A stretch of DNA of 64,000 bases from Kordia sp. TARA_039_SRF (GTDB lineage: Bacteria; Bacteroidota; Bacteroidia; Flavobacteriales; Flavobacteriaceae): the NCBI GenBank assembly GCA_006383075.2, contig SMNH02000009.1, forward strand, positions 1 to 64,000, in the 5' to 3' direction. The position numbers were made by a program, and so were the translations under genes. Of the stretch, positions 9,856-18,420 are shown one piece after another. Under the pieces are notes generated by a model, which was not told where the DNA came from, made no database searches, and saw nothing but the letters and a program-made list of their open reading frames with translations. How positions within the stretch are numbered: the first letter of the stretch is position 1; the number at the start of each line of letters is the position of its first letter.

Positions 9856-11161
9856 CATTTATATCACCGCTACATTGGTTTTTTTAGGCATGTATTTGAA
9901 TGCGCAAGAACTGCTTTCGCCTGATAAAGCGGTTCAATTGACATTGGAGCATAATTACGGAATTCAAATTGCCAATAATAATGTAGAAGTTGCAGAAAAT
10001 AATACGAGCGTTTTAAATTCTGGTTACTTACCAACATTGACAGGAAACGCTGGCGCTACGTACAATTTGGACAATACGGAAGCCGAATTCTCCAATGGAA
10101 ACTCTACTGTATTAAACGGAGCAGAAAGTTCGCGCTACAATGCTTCTATCAACTTAAATTATACGTTGTTTGATGGTTTGGGCAGATTGTACAATTATAG
10201 AAGACTGAAAGAGCAATATCAATTGTCTGAGTTGGAAGCGCGTGAAACTATTGAAAATACGATGTTGCAACTGTTTTCGGTGTATTATTCTGTAGCGCAA
10301 CTTGCGGAAAATACGAATGCTATTAAAGAAACGTTTCAAATTTCTAAAGATCGCTTAACGCGTTCGGAATATCAGTTTGAATATGGTCAGAATACAAAAT
10401 TGGATGTTTTAAATGCGGAAGTTGATATCAATAATGACAGTATTAGTATCGTCAATACGGAACAACAACTCATCAATGCCAAGCGCGATTTAAACGTGAT
10501 TATGGGCAATAAAGTAACAGGCGATTTTGACGTAGACACCGATATTTCTTTTCTGTTTGATTTGAATAAAGACGAATTGTGGACGAAAACGAAAGCAAAT
10601 AATGTGTCGTTGTTGCAAGCAGATAAAAACATTAATATCAGTACGTTGGATGTAAAATCGAATCGTTCGCAGTATTTACCAACGGTTGGATTGACAGGAA
10701 GTTACGGTTGGAACCGAAATAATAACAATGCCGCAGCGTTCGTAGCAGTTTCTACCAACACAGGATTGTCTGCAGGCGTAAGTTTGACTTGGAATTTGTT
10801 TGATGGCGGAACGACGATTACACGTGTTAAAAACGCAAAAATTACGCTAGAAACACAGCAGCTTCAAAAAGAACAAATTTTAATCGATTTGGAACGCAAT
10901 TTCAACAATGCTTGGGACGATTATCAAAACAAAGTGCTGATTTACCGATTGCAAGAAGAAAACATCAAAACGGCTGAAAATAACTTCAATCGTACGCAAG
11001 AAAAGTTTAAAATTGGACAAGTAAATTCCATCGAATTCCGACAAGCACAATTGAATCTTCTAAATGCAGAACTCAATAGAAATCAAGCAAAATACAATGC
11101 AAAATTGGCAGAGTTGGTCATATTGCAATTGAGTGGTGATTTGTTGAATGTTCAATTTTAG
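9836..11161 (+). CDS. TolC family outer-membrane efflux channel
   Basis: A 441-residue TolC-type protein completing the tripartite pump. It starts MKQMNRNIYITATLVFLG with a signal peptide ending near LNAQ, followed by SPDKAVQLTLEHNYGI, the usual first helix. The internal duplication typical of the family is visible, with two long coiled-coil stretches at about 150-220 and 330-420. The start lies within the permease gene in another frame; the alternative ATG nine bases later is equally possible. Confidence 0.93.
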   Translation: MKQMNRNIYITATLVFLGMYLNAQELLSPDKAVQLTLEHNYGIQIANNNVEVAENNTSVLNSGYLPTLTGNAGATYNLDNTEAEFSNGNSTVLNGAESSRYNASINLNYTLFDGLGRLYNYRRLKEQYQLSELEARETIENTMLQLFSVYYSVAQLAENTNAIKETFQISKDRLTRSEYQFEYGQNTKLDVLNAEVDINNDSISIVNTEQQLINAKRDLNVIMGNKVTGDFDVDTDISFLFDLNKDELWTKTKANNVSLLQADKNINISTLDVKSNRSQYLPTVGLTGSYGWNRNNNNAAAFVAVSTNTGLSAGVSLTWNLFDGGTTITRVKNAKITLETQQLQKEQILIDLERNFNNAWDDYQNKVLIYRLQEENIKTAENNFNRTQEKFKIGQVNSIEFRQAQLNLLNAELNRNQAKYNAKLAELVILQLSGDLLNVQF

Positions 11162-11614
11162 GTGTTAGGTTTTGGGTATTAGGTATTAGATTGCTTCGCT
11201 ATCGCTCTTGGACACGGCTTTGCCTTTACATGTTAGATCGCTTCGCTGTTAGACTTTTTCTTGCTTTGTCATTCCTGCGAAGGCAGGAATCTATTTCAAA
11301 GTTGAATCACACTTCGATAAACTCAGTATAAAAATTCAACTTGACCTTTAGTTTCATCAAAAGAAATTCTAACAATCTAAAAATTTCCGCAGCAAAAGAG
11401 TCTAAATGTCTAAGAGACGGCTTCTACTTTAGATGTTAAACTTTTTTCTTGTTTTGTCATCCCGCGAAGGCGGGAATCTATTTTGAAGTGTTACTCACTG
11501 TTATGTGAAGTTGAATCAAGTTCAACTTGACGTAATGAATTATATGCTCTAAAACTCTAACTAGTCTAAAGGGAGAGCCGTGTCTAAAAACTTCTTGCAT
11601 GCTAGAGAACGAGT
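11162..11614. repeat. Intergenic region with dispersed palindromic repeats
   Basis: About 450 bp without a gene between convergent units. It contains two GTCAT-led palindromes with CGAAG-type centres. One, at about 11267-11287, has arms ATTCCTG/CAGGAAT; the other, at about 11460-11478, has arms TCCCG/CGGGA. A third palindrome of the AATCAAGTT class with arms AAGTTGAA/TTCAACTT lies at 11508-11532. The rest is non-coding, repetitive T/G-rich sequence. Confidence 0.7.
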
Positions 11615-12496
11615 CTAGCTCCCTAGCTCCAATTTATATCCAACACCATGCACATTGGTAATTTTAATGCGTTCGTCGTCTTTGAGTTTTTTGCGGAGTT
11701 TGGAAATGTAGGTATCTAAGCTTCTTCCGACAATCACGCCGTTGTCTTCCCATACTTTTTTTGTCAATTCATCACGCGTAACGACTTGATTGAGATTGTC
11801 CGCAAATATTTGCAGCAATTCACATTCTTTTTTGGAAAGATTGATTTCCGTAGCTTGTTTTACGAGTTTGTTTTGTGTCGGATAAAAATGAAAACTTCCG
11901 ATGGCAGCGTAATTTTCTAGTGTTTCATCGCTCGTTTTTGGCGTAGCATTTTTGGTGGTTTTCTTTCGAAAGAAAAACAATTCCATCACAATGAAAAGCA
12001 ACAACACCAATCCATATAATATGGTAGACGTCGTAAATATAGGATTGCTTTTTTTCGTAAATCGTAATTGTATCGTGTAACAATCCATCGGTAACCAGCG
12101 TCCTGAACATGGAATAATCGTACTTTCTTCGTGTTTGGTCATTAAAAAACTATACGCCACTTGCTCCGTGCTGCATTGTAGTACTTCTACAATATATTCT
12201 GAGGGTAGTTTGGAGCGTTTAAAGCTGTTTTCTATCGTTGAAACCATAATCATCGGTTCAAAAGTTAAGTGATTTTGAAACGAAAGCTCGTAGGTAAACG
12301 CGGCAATTTCTTTGATGGGTAAAATTAAGGATGTAGAATCTTTTTCAGATAGTAAAAGTTTATTGCCCACATCGCGCAACGCCACTTTTACGCTTTCAGA
12401 GAATTGCTTTTGGTGTGTACTTTTTGGCAAAAACAACCAAATACACAGCAATGCAATTCCAAAAAAACTATATGTAATAATTTTCTTTTTCCTCAT
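11615..12496 (-). CDS. Membrane-anchored winged-helix transcriptional regulator
   Basis: A 293-residue protein with a TM helix near the N-terminus (residues 6-23), a ~135-residue extracytoplasmic domain containing three Cys, and a second TM (about 166-188). The C-terminal cytoplasmic OmpR-type winged helix is at about 215-290 (KKECELLQIF, TRDELTKKVW, RSLDTYISKLRKKL, GVGYKLE). This is the reverse of CadC/ToxR order, where the DNA-binding domain is N-terminal. The start at 12496 puts the anchor right at the N-terminus; 24 further in-frame codons lie upstream. It is divergent from the YceI-like gene, a plausible target. Confidence 0.85.
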   Translation of the reverse strand: MRKKKIITYSFFGIALLCIWLFLPKSTHQKQFSESVKVALRDVGNKLLLSEKDSTSLILPIKEIAAFTYELSFQNHLTFEPMIMVSTIENSFKRSKLPSEYIVEVLQCSTEQVAYSFLMTKHEESTIIPCSGRWLPMDCYTIQLRFTKKSNPIFTTSTILYGLVLLLFIVMELFFFRKKTTKNATPKTSDETLENYAAIGSFHFYPTQNKLVKQATEINLSKKECELLQIFADNLNQVVTRDELTKKVWEDNGVIVGRSLDTYISKLRKKLKDDERIKITNVHGVGYKLELGS

Positions 12497-12638
12497 AACG
12501 GCTGTAAATAACAGACAATTTCGTGACTTTTTACAACTGTTGACACTTCTTTTACACTTTTTTGACATTTTTCACCACGACTCCACGCTAGTTTTACTCC
12601 ACAATTCAAAAAATACATACAATTTAAAAAACGAACAG

Positions 12639-13193
12639 ATGAAAAAAATTTTAGTTTTTATCGCCTTTTTGGCAATAACACAAATGAACGCGCAAGAGCA
12701 ACTTCCTATTGACACGTCTAAAAGTAGTATTAAATGGTCGTGCGATTATAGTTTTTATTTTAACGGACATTATGGATTTGTGAATTTTGAAGAAGGGTAT
12801 TTTATCAAAACTGATGATAAAATTTCGGGTGGCAGTTTTGTGATTGACCTCAACACAATTCAGGCAACTGATATGGGCAAAACAGGAAACGAAAATTTAA
12901 CGGAACATTTAAAAGATCCTGATTTTTTTGATGTGAAACGATTTCCAAAAGCAACATTGGTTATTACGAATGTTGAATATAATGATGCAACACATTTTAG
13001 AGCGGAAGCAGACATGACGATTAAAGGCGTTACGCAATCGGTAAATTTTCAAGCAGAACTCGATTTTACTACTAAAACCATGAAAACAAAGTTTAAAATT
13101 GACCGCACACGTTGGGGAATTAATTACAACAATGCTTTAAAAGATAGTGCTATTTCAGATGCGGTTGGCTTTGAAGTAACTATTAGTTTGTAA
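12639..13193 (+). CDS. YceI-like secreted lipid-binding family protein
   Basis: A 184-residue protein with a signal peptide (cleavage near MNAQ) and the YceI lipocalin-like beta-barrel pattern. Visible signatures are IDTSKSSIKWS at the start of the mature protein, then GGSFVIDLNTIQ, FDVKRFPKATLVIT and ADMTIKGVTQSVNF, ending in FEVTISL. YceI proteins bind isoprenoid or fatty ligands in the periplasm. It is divergent from the winged-helix regulator and 10 bp ahead of another secreted protein. The ATG at 12639 is chosen because only it gives a signal peptide at the N-terminus. Confidence 0.85.
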   Translation: MKKILVFIAFLAITQMNAQEQLPIDTSKSSIKWSCDYSFYFNGHYGFVNFEEGYFIKTDDKISGGSFVIDLNTIQATDMGKTGNENLTEHLKDPDFFDVKRFPKATLVITNVEYNDATHFRAEADMTIKGVTQSVNFQAELDFTTKTMKTKFKIDRTRWGINYNNALKDSAISDAVGFEVTISL

Positions 13194-13203
13194 CTTGACA
13201 CGC

Positions 13204-13794
13204 ATGAAAAACAATATACTTCTCATTTTTGTATTGGTTACTTTATGTGCATTTGCGCAAGAGCAAAAACCAAATTTATTACAAACTCCTGACGATTCTT
13301 GGCAGGAAGAAAAAATACGCATGCCACTACATTTTGCACCGCAAATTCCCTATGCAGGTGAAGAAGAATTGCGCTTTTCGAAAGATTGGTCAAAACAGGG
13401 AACAGCTGGTTTTTGGAGTTATGCCTTTGTTTGGGATATCGATTTAAAAACACTGTTGACTTCGCAACAATTAGAAGCTGATATGCAATATTATTTTGAC
13501 GGATTGATGGGCGTTGTGAATAAGGATAAAGACAAAAAACTACCAAAAACCATCGCGTTGTTTTTAGAAAAAGAAGCCAAAACGAATTATGTGTCGTTTG
13601 TGGGAAAGCTTCAAATTTACAATTCATTTCATACCAAAGACGTCATGATGCTCAACTGTACGGTTCAACAATGGTATTGTCCTGCAAAGCAAAAGTCGAT
13701 GGTTTTGTTTCGTTTTTCTCCAAAAGAATTGAATCATCCTATTTGGGACGAATTACAAAAAGTTACGCTGAAAGAAAAGCCTTGTAGTCATTGA
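13204..13794 (+). CDS. Secreted protein of unknown function
   Basis: 196 residues with a clear signal peptide (MKNNILLIFVLVTLCAFAQ). The mature part is rich in aromatic residues and has no recognised motif. It lies 10 bp after the YceI-like gene and is followed by a terminator, so the two form a small operon. Translation from a TTG at 13195 is possible but the ATG at 13204 starts directly with the signal peptide. Confidence 0.8.
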   Translation: MKNNILLIFVLVTLCAFAQEQKPNLLQTPDDSWQEEKIRMPLHFAPQIPYAGEEELRFSKDWSKQGTAGFWSYAFVWDIDLKTLLTSQQLEADMQYYFDGLMGVVNKDKDKKLPKTIALFLEKEAKTNYVSFVGKLQIYNSFHTKDVMMLNCTVQQWYCPAKQKSMVLFRFSPKELNHPIWDELQKVTLKEKPCSH

Positions 13795-13803
13795 TACATA
13801 GTG

Positions 13804-13834
13804 AAAACTCTGCACATTTGTGTGGAGTTTTTTT
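13804..13834 (+). terminator. Rho-independent terminator
   Basis: AAAACTC and GAGTTTT arms enclose a small loop and are followed by a T run. It lies 10 bp after the secreted protein gene. Confidence 0.7.
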
Positions 13835-13914
13835 ATGCTATTTTTCCTGTTTTAAATTTTCTATGAAATCAACTTGATTTTCTTGACTTTATAGTTGATT
13901 AATTATAGTCACTT

Positions 13915-14112
13915 TTATGGTTTTTTTGTAAACACCTTTGTCCAAAAAGGAATCAATACATATACCATTAAAGGAACAAGTATAATTGTAAGAATGAGCG
14001 TTCTTACAGCTAAATGAAGCGATTGTAATTGTTCACCAAAAAAATATAAGATGATGGTTAACGGTGGATAAATTGCAATCCAAACAATAAAAGTTCTGAG
14101 TAATTTTTTCAT
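13915..14112 (-). CDS. Small two-helix membrane protein
   Basis: 65 residues starting MKKLLRTFIVWIAIYPPLTI, with two predicted TM helices (about 6-26 and 36-56) and a lysine-rich C-terminus. No family recognised. It has its own start, a plausible A-rich upstream region and no overlapping better candidate, so it is probably real. Confidence 0.6.
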   Translation of the reverse strand: MKKLLRTFIVWIAIYPPLTIILYFFGEQLQSLHLAVRTLILTIILVPLMVYVLIPFWTKVFTKKP

Positions 14113-14261
14113 TTTTCGTTACCTATTTTTTAACAAAAATTATAGTGAGAATTCAAAGGTAATTTTCAAAACTGCAAAGTTACATCATTCTAAATTGAGC
14201 ACAGAATCATAAAAGACAAAATTCTTCCACAAAAAAAGCTCCTAAATTTCTCTAGAAGCTT

Positions 14262-14414
14262 TTAACGTTTTAAGAAGTGGCCCCATATTTCGGAACGCTC
14301 AATACGGCGACTAGGCTCACCTCTAATTACTGTGTAAGGCGCTTTCGCAAAAAAATATATTTTTCTTCTCAACCAATGCTCAGCATAAACTTCTCGCCAG
14401 AAGATTTCTCCCAT
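14262..14414 (-). CDS. Small basic protein, tandem paralogue 1
   Basis: A 50-codon open frame with ATG start, ending HFLKR then TAA. It is highly basic and aromatic (for example WREVYAEHWLRRKIYF and RGEPSRRIERSEIW). It is nearly identical over its full length to the neighbouring 14446-14598 frame. Between the two copies, most synonymous-site differences fall in third codon positions, which suggests a protein-coding history. No function recognised. It is preceded by a GGAAGG-like site and a hairpin. Confidence 0.5.
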   Translation of the reverse strand: MGEIFWREVYAEHWLRRKIYFFAKAPYTVIRGEPSRRIERSEIWGHFLKR

Positions 14415-14445
14415 AAAAAAACCTTCCAGAAGAACTGAAAGGCTT

Positions 14446-14598
14446 TCAACGTTTTAAAAAGTGGTCCCATATTTCGGCACGCTCAATACGTCGACTGGGC
14501 TCACCTCTAATTACTGTGTAAGGTGCTTTCGCAGAAAAATATATTTTTCTTCTCAACCAATGCTCGGCATAAACTTCTCGCCAGGGAATTTCATCCAC
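14446..14598 (-). CDS. Small basic protein, tandem paralogue 2 (GTG start)
   Basis: Also 50 codons, aligned start to stop with the copy at 14262-14414: it begins GTG where the other has ATG and ends HFLKR then TGA. Differences include Phe to Ser, Ser to Ala and Gly to Asp. It lies directly downstream of tRNA-Met, its start codon touching the tRNA terminator hairpin. It may be a real small gene or a decaying duplicate. Confidence 0.45.
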   Translation of the reverse strand: MDEIPWREVYAEHWLRRKIYFSAKAPYTVIRGEPSRRIERAEIWDHFLKR

Positions 14599-14630
14599 AA
14601 AAAAAGCTTCTAAATCTCTCTAGAAGCTTT
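14598..14630 (-). terminator. tRNA-Met terminator hairpin
   Basis: AAAGCTTCTA and TAGAAGCTTT arms, then a T run on the minus strand, 17 bp beyond the tRNA 3' end. Related hairpins follow each of the two downstream repeat units. Confidence 0.7.
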
Positions 14631-14646
14631 CAACGTTTTAAAAAGT

Positions 14647-14719
14647 GGTCCCAACTGGGCTCGAACCAGTGACCCTCTGATTATGAGTCAGATGCTCTAA
14701 CCAACTGAGCTATGGGACC
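14647..14719 (-). tRNA. tRNA-Met (anticodon CAT)
   Basis: 73 nt forming a full cloverleaf. The acceptor is GGTCCCA/TGGGACC, the D arm GCTC...GAGC, and the anticodon stem TCTGA/TCAGA encloses loop CTCATAA. The T arm is ACTGG-TTCGAGC-CCAGT. Anticodon CAT with this acceptor is not the initiator type. A lysidine-modified tRNA-Ile2 is the alternative and is not excluded by sequence alone. CCA is not encoded. Confidence 0.92.
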
Positions 14720-14775
14720 GTAAAACGGGATGCAATATTACTACTTTTTTTACTTTCGTAAAAATTTAATCTGTA

Positions 14776-15177
14776 TTAAATTCTTTCCTGACACAACTCT
14801 ATCAGCGTACCATTGGTCGATTTTGGATGCAAAAAGACAACCCATTTGTTGTCCGCACCTTTTTTAGGCGTTTCGTTTAGCACAACAAAACCTTCTTCTT
14901 TGAGTCGCGCTACCTCAGCGTTGATGTCCGTTACATCAAAGGCAATATGATGAACACCTTCGCCTTTTTTGGCAATGAATTTTGCGATGGGACTGTCGTC
15001 ACGAGTAGCTTCTAACAGTTCTATTTTGCTTTCGCCCAACTGGAAAAAAGAGGTTTTTACACCTTCACTTTCCACCTCTTCCATTTTGTAATGTTCTTTA
15101 TTAAAGAGTTTGGCAAATAATTGGTTGGACGCGTCAATATCTTTTACCGCAATTCCAATATGTTCTATTTTGTTCAC
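14776..15177 (-). CDS. mce: Methylmalonyl-CoA epimerase
   Basis: 133 residues of the glyoxalase/VOC fold. It interconverts the (R) and (S) forms of methylmalonyl-CoA for propionyl-CoA/succinyl-CoA metabolism. Metal ligands are visible: His in KIEHIGIAVKD, His in EGVHHIAFDV and Glu in GTLIELCQ. The length and the two beta-alpha-beta-beta-beta modules fit the family. Confidence 0.92.
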   Translation of the reverse strand: MNKIEHIGIAVKDIDASNQLFAKLFNKEHYKMEEVESEGVKTSFFQLGESKIELLEATRDDSPIAKFIAKKGEGVHHIAFDVTDINAEVARLKEEGFVVLNETPKKGADNKWVVFLHPKSTNGTLIELCQERI

Positions 15178-15325
15178 GATTTTTTTCTTAATTTGATTGT
15201 CAATTCTATTGTATTGAACGCTAGAAAATTGTCATAAGACGTACTTTCTAGTGTTTTAATTTCAATTATTACGTAAAGTTATTGCAATTCCACAGCAATG
15301 TCAACGTTTTGTGGCGTTATTATTA

Positions 15326-15333
15326 TATTTTTG
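15326..15333 (+). promoter_or_regulatory. Putative -7 box (TATTTTTG) for rbfA
   Basis: A TAnnTTTG match that ends 6 bp before the rbfA ATG. If used, the rbfA transcript would have almost no 5' leader. Confidence 0.4.
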
Positions 15334-15339
15334 CAAATT

Positions 15340-15741
15340 ATGAGTGATATAGAAAGTAATAGACAGAAAAAAATAGCAAGTGTTCTCCAAAAAGATTTGG
15401 TAGACATTTTACAAGGTGCAGCAAGAAGTGGCGGACTGACAAACGTGATTATTTCAGTAACAAAAGTGAATGTTACGGTTGATTTATCTGTCGCGAAAGT
15501 ATATTTGAGCATTTTTCCGCATGATAAATCGAAAGAATTATTAGAAGGAATTAAATCAAACGCGCCATTAATTAAGCACGATTTGGCACAACGCGTGCGT
15601 CATCAACTGCGAAAAGTGCCAGATTTAATCTTCTTTGTAGACGATTCTTTGGAATACATCGAAAACATAGAAAAGTCATTAAAAGGCGAAGAAAACCCTA
15701 TTGAAGATCCTGATTTACTAGACAAAAGAAAGAAATCTTAA
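15340..15741 (+). CDS. rbfA: 30S ribosome-binding factor A
   Basis: 133 residues with the RbfA KH-like fold: the N-terminal helix SNRQKKIASVLQKDL, then NVIISVTKVNVTVDLSVAKVYLS and RHQLRKVPDLIFFVDDS. It acts in late 16S rRNA processing and 30S maturation. The ATG at 15340 is chosen over an upstream in-frame ATG at 15298, which would add a hydrophobic extension not seen in the family. The stop codon is directly followed by the next gene's start. Confidence 0.94.
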   Translation: MSDIESNRQKKIASVLQKDLVDILQGAARSGGLTNVIISVTKVNVTVDLSVAKVYLSIFPHDKSKELLEGIKSNAPLIKHDLAQRVRHQLRKVPDLIFFVDDSLEYIENIEKSLKGEENPIEDPDLLDKRKKS

Positions 15742-16953
15742 TTGAAATTTCCGTTGTACATAGCCAAGCGGTATTTGCTATCGAAAAGTTCGCAAAACGC
15801 TATCAATATTATCAACATCGTTACGAGTGTCGTGGTGGTGATTGGTGCGTTGGCTTTGTTCATTGTTCTTTCTGGATTTGCAGGATTGAAAACCTTTAGT
15901 TTGTCTTTTAGCAATGATTTTGATCCTGATATTAAGATTGAAGCGGCTACTGGAAAAACCTTTCGCGTCAACGCTTCACAATTGAAGGAATTAGAAGAAA
16001 TTCCAGAAATTGTTTCGTTTTCAAAAGTTGTAGAAGAGCGTGTGGTGCTGAGTTTTAAGAACAAACATCACATCGCCAATATTAAAGGTGTTGATGCCAA
16101 GTTTAAAAGCGTAAATGCCGTTGATAGCATTATGTATGTTGGCAAGTGGATTGACCCAAATCAGTATCAAGATGCGGTGATTGGTATTGGAATTTCGAAT
16201 CTTTTAGGCGTCATTGCGAATGATTATACAGGTTTGCTAGAAATTATTGTTCCGAAACCTGGTACCAAAAGTATTACAAGCAGTTCCAAAGCGCCGTATG
16301 AGCAGGTAAATGTGTTGACTTCGGGTATTTATCGCATCAATGAAGATTTGGACGATCAGTTTGTGTTTACCAATTTAGAATTGGCGCAAGAACTTCTCGA
16401 ATTGGACATAGACCAAGTCACGCATATTGAATTTGATATACGTCCAGAAGCTGATGAAACCGTAGTGAGAGAAAAAATCACGACGGTTTTTAACAACGAA
16501 GTAATCACCAAAAGTCGTATTGAATTGAACGATGCGCTTTACAAAATGCTAAATACTGAAAACATCGCTATTTACTTGATTTTCACTTTAGTACTCATTC
16601 TTGCGTTGTTCAATGTAGTTGGTGCCATTGTCATGATGATTTTGGACAAACGCGGCAACTTAAAAACGCTTTTCAGTATGGGAACGACTATCAAACAGAT
16701 AAAACGTATTTTCTTTTTTCAAGGTATCATTATTACTACCTTAGGAGGATTGTTGGGTATAACACTTGGCGTGATAGCTGTATTTTTACAGATTAAATTC
16801 AAGTTAATTTATATTACCGCAAGTTTGCCTTATCCTGTGGAATTCAAATTCATGAATTGCGTTACCGTATTTTTAACAATTACGATTTTAGGAATTCTAG
16901 CTTCCTATTTGGCGAGTAGACGTATTTCCAAAGGGTTTATTGCGAATTCTTAA
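15742..16953 (+). CDS. LolC/LolE-like ABC transporter permease (FtsX/MacB superfamily)
   Basis: 403 residues starting at a TTG immediately after the rbfA stop, giving KFPLYIAKRYLLSKSSQN, the usual N-terminus of lipoprotein-releasing permeases. Topology fits the FtsX class: TM1 at about 24-45, a ~220-residue periplasmic domain, then three TMs in the last 140 residues. No ATPase subunit lies beside it. Its likely role is release of lipoproteins from the inner membrane, inferred from family. Confidence 0.88.
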   Translation: MKFPLYIAKRYLLSKSSQNAINIINIVTSVVVVIGALALFIVLSGFAGLKTFSLSFSNDFDPDIKIEAATGKTFRVNASQLKELEEIPEIVSFSKVVEERVVLSFKNKHHIANIKGVDAKFKSVNAVDSIMYVGKWIDPNQYQDAVIGIGISNLLGVIANDYTGLLEIIVPKPGTKSITSSSKAPYEQVNVLTSGIYRINEDLDDQFVFTNLELAQELLELDIDQVTHIEFDIRPEADETVVREKITTVFNNEVITKSRIELNDALYKMLNTENIAIYLIFTLVLILALFNVVGAIVMMILDKRGNLKTLFSMGTTIKQIKRIFFFQGIIITTLGGLLGITLGVIAVFLQIKFKLIYITASLPYPVEFKFMNCVTVFLTITILGILASYLASRRISKGFIANS

Positions 16954-17330
16954 GTTTTTCGCTACGCTCAATTCAACGATTTAAAAATTCAATGATTCAA
17001 GGTTTTTATTGTTTTATGGGAAGCTGAATCGAGTTCAGCTTGACGAAATATATTATCAAATTGATAGATTGAAAAAACCGTCACTTCGAGTGAATTTGCT
17101 GCTCATTGAGCCTGTCGAAATGAAGCAAATTAGTATCGAGAAGTACTTTAATATTGAGAGTTTCCCAGCACTTCTCGATACAGTTTTCTGTCGAAAACCA
17201 CTCGAAGTGACGGTTTGATGATTCTATTGAGATTTGTTAGAATTTTAGATGAACTCTTTTTTAGAATGAAAATATGGGTTTTGCCTATACTGAATCAAGT
17301 TCAGCACAAGCTGCAGAAATGACAAAAAGT
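16954..17330. repeat. Intergenic repeats including a long inverted repeat
   Basis: No gene. A palindrome lies at 17021-17045 (arms AAGCTGAA/TTCAGCTT, flanked by TGACG). A long hairpin at 17075-17216 has perfect 18-bp outer arms (AAACCGTCACTTCGAGTG and its complement) and inner TATCGAGAAGT/ACTTCTCGATA-like arms. A further palindrome lies at 17290-17304. Related copies of the inner sequence occur at 45367 and 46158. The open frame across this region is not coding. Confidence 0.75.
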
Positions 17331-18323
17331 CTATACGAATTGATGATCACCAAACTTCTCATACACTTCATCCAAAACTTGAAAAACACCTGCAGAATCG
17401 TCTGTAGTGACTAAGCGTTGACGGTATTCTTTAAAATGTGGAATTCCTCTGAAGTAATTGGCATAATGACGACGCGTTTCAAAAACGCCTAAACGTTCAC
17501 CTTTCCAATCGACAGACATTTGTAAGTGGCGGCGTGCTGCCTCCACACGTTCTTCCATCGTTGGTTTTGCCATGTGTGTTCCTGTTTCAAAGTAATGTTT
17601 TACTTCTCTAAAAAACCACGGATAGCCAATACTTGCACGACCAATCATGGCGCCATCCAAACCAAATTCATCACGCATCAACATGGCTTTTTCTGGAGAA
17701 TCTACATCGCCGTTTCCGAACACTGGAATGTGCATACGTGGATTGTTTTTAACCTCAGCAATTGGTCGCCAATCCGCTTCACCTTTATACATTTGAGCAC
17801 GTGTACGTCCGTGAATTGCTATAGAAGCACAACCAACATCTTGCAAACGCTCTGCTACTTCTACAATTTTGATAGAATCATGATCCCAACCCAAACGCGT
17901 TTTCACCGTTACAGGCAATTTGGTATGTTTTACCATGGCTTCTGTCAAGGAAACCATTAAATCGATATCTTTTAAAATTCCTGCACCAGCACCTTTGCTT
18001 ACTACTTTCTTTACAGGACAACCAAAGTTGATGTCAATAATATCAGGATTCGATTTTTCTACAATCTCAACCGATTTTAGCATCGAATCTAAGTTTGCAC
18101 CAAATATTTGAATGCCGACAGGACGTTCTTTTTCGTAAATATCAAGCTTCATGGTACTTTTGGCAGCATCGCGAATCAATCCTTCCGAAGAAATAAATTC
18201 CGTATACACCACATCAGCACCTTGTTCCTTGCACAAAGCACGAAAAGGCGGATCACTTACATCTTCCATCGGCGCCAGCAACAAAGGAAAGTCTGGCAAT
18301 TCTATGTCTCCTATTTTTACCAC
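17331..18323 (-). CDS. dusB: tRNA-dihydrouridine synthase B-like
   Basis: 330 residues of the Dus TIM-barrel FMN enzyme that reduces uridine in the tRNA D-loop. Visible: PLLLAPMEDVSDPPFRALC at the N-terminus and the catalytic Cys in DINFGCPVKKVVSKGAGAG. Further signatures are HGRTRAQMYKGEADW and GNGDV, and a C-terminal helical tRNA-binding domain begins around residue 245. Stand-alone transcription unit. Confidence 0.94.
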   Translation of the reverse strand: MVKIGDIELPDFPLLLAPMEDVSDPPFRALCKEQGADVVYTEFISSEGLIRDAAKSTMKLDIYEKERPVGIQIFGANLDSMLKSVEIVEKSNPDIIDINFGCPVKKVVSKGAGAGILKDIDLMVSLTEAMVKHTKLPVTVKTRLGWDHDSIKIVEVAERLQDVGCASIAIHGRTRAQMYKGEADWRPIAEVKNNPRMHIPVFGNGDVDSPEKAMLMRDEFGLDGAMIGRASIGYPWFFREVKHYFETGTHMAKPTMEERVEAARRHLQMSVDWKGERLGVFETRRHYANYFRGIPHFKEYRQRLVTTDDSAGVFQVLDEVYEKFGDHQFV

Positions 18324-18420
18324 AATTTATAATGCTATAAAGATGGCGCAAAGATACAGGAAAAATTTAAAGTACTAAAGTATCTAAAAGATAGGTTTTA
18401 AGCTATTTAAGAGCAATTGC

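Noticed and set aside
14200-14720. Pseudo-tRNA copies downstream of tRNA-Met
   Set aside because: The GTGGTCCCA and CTGGGCTC matches are too short to rebuild a cloverleaf in either downstream unit.
17009-17218. 69-codon open frame between the LolC-like and dusB genes
   Set aside because: It lies entirely in a long inverted repeat whose copies occur elsewhere; the frame follows the repeat, not a protein.
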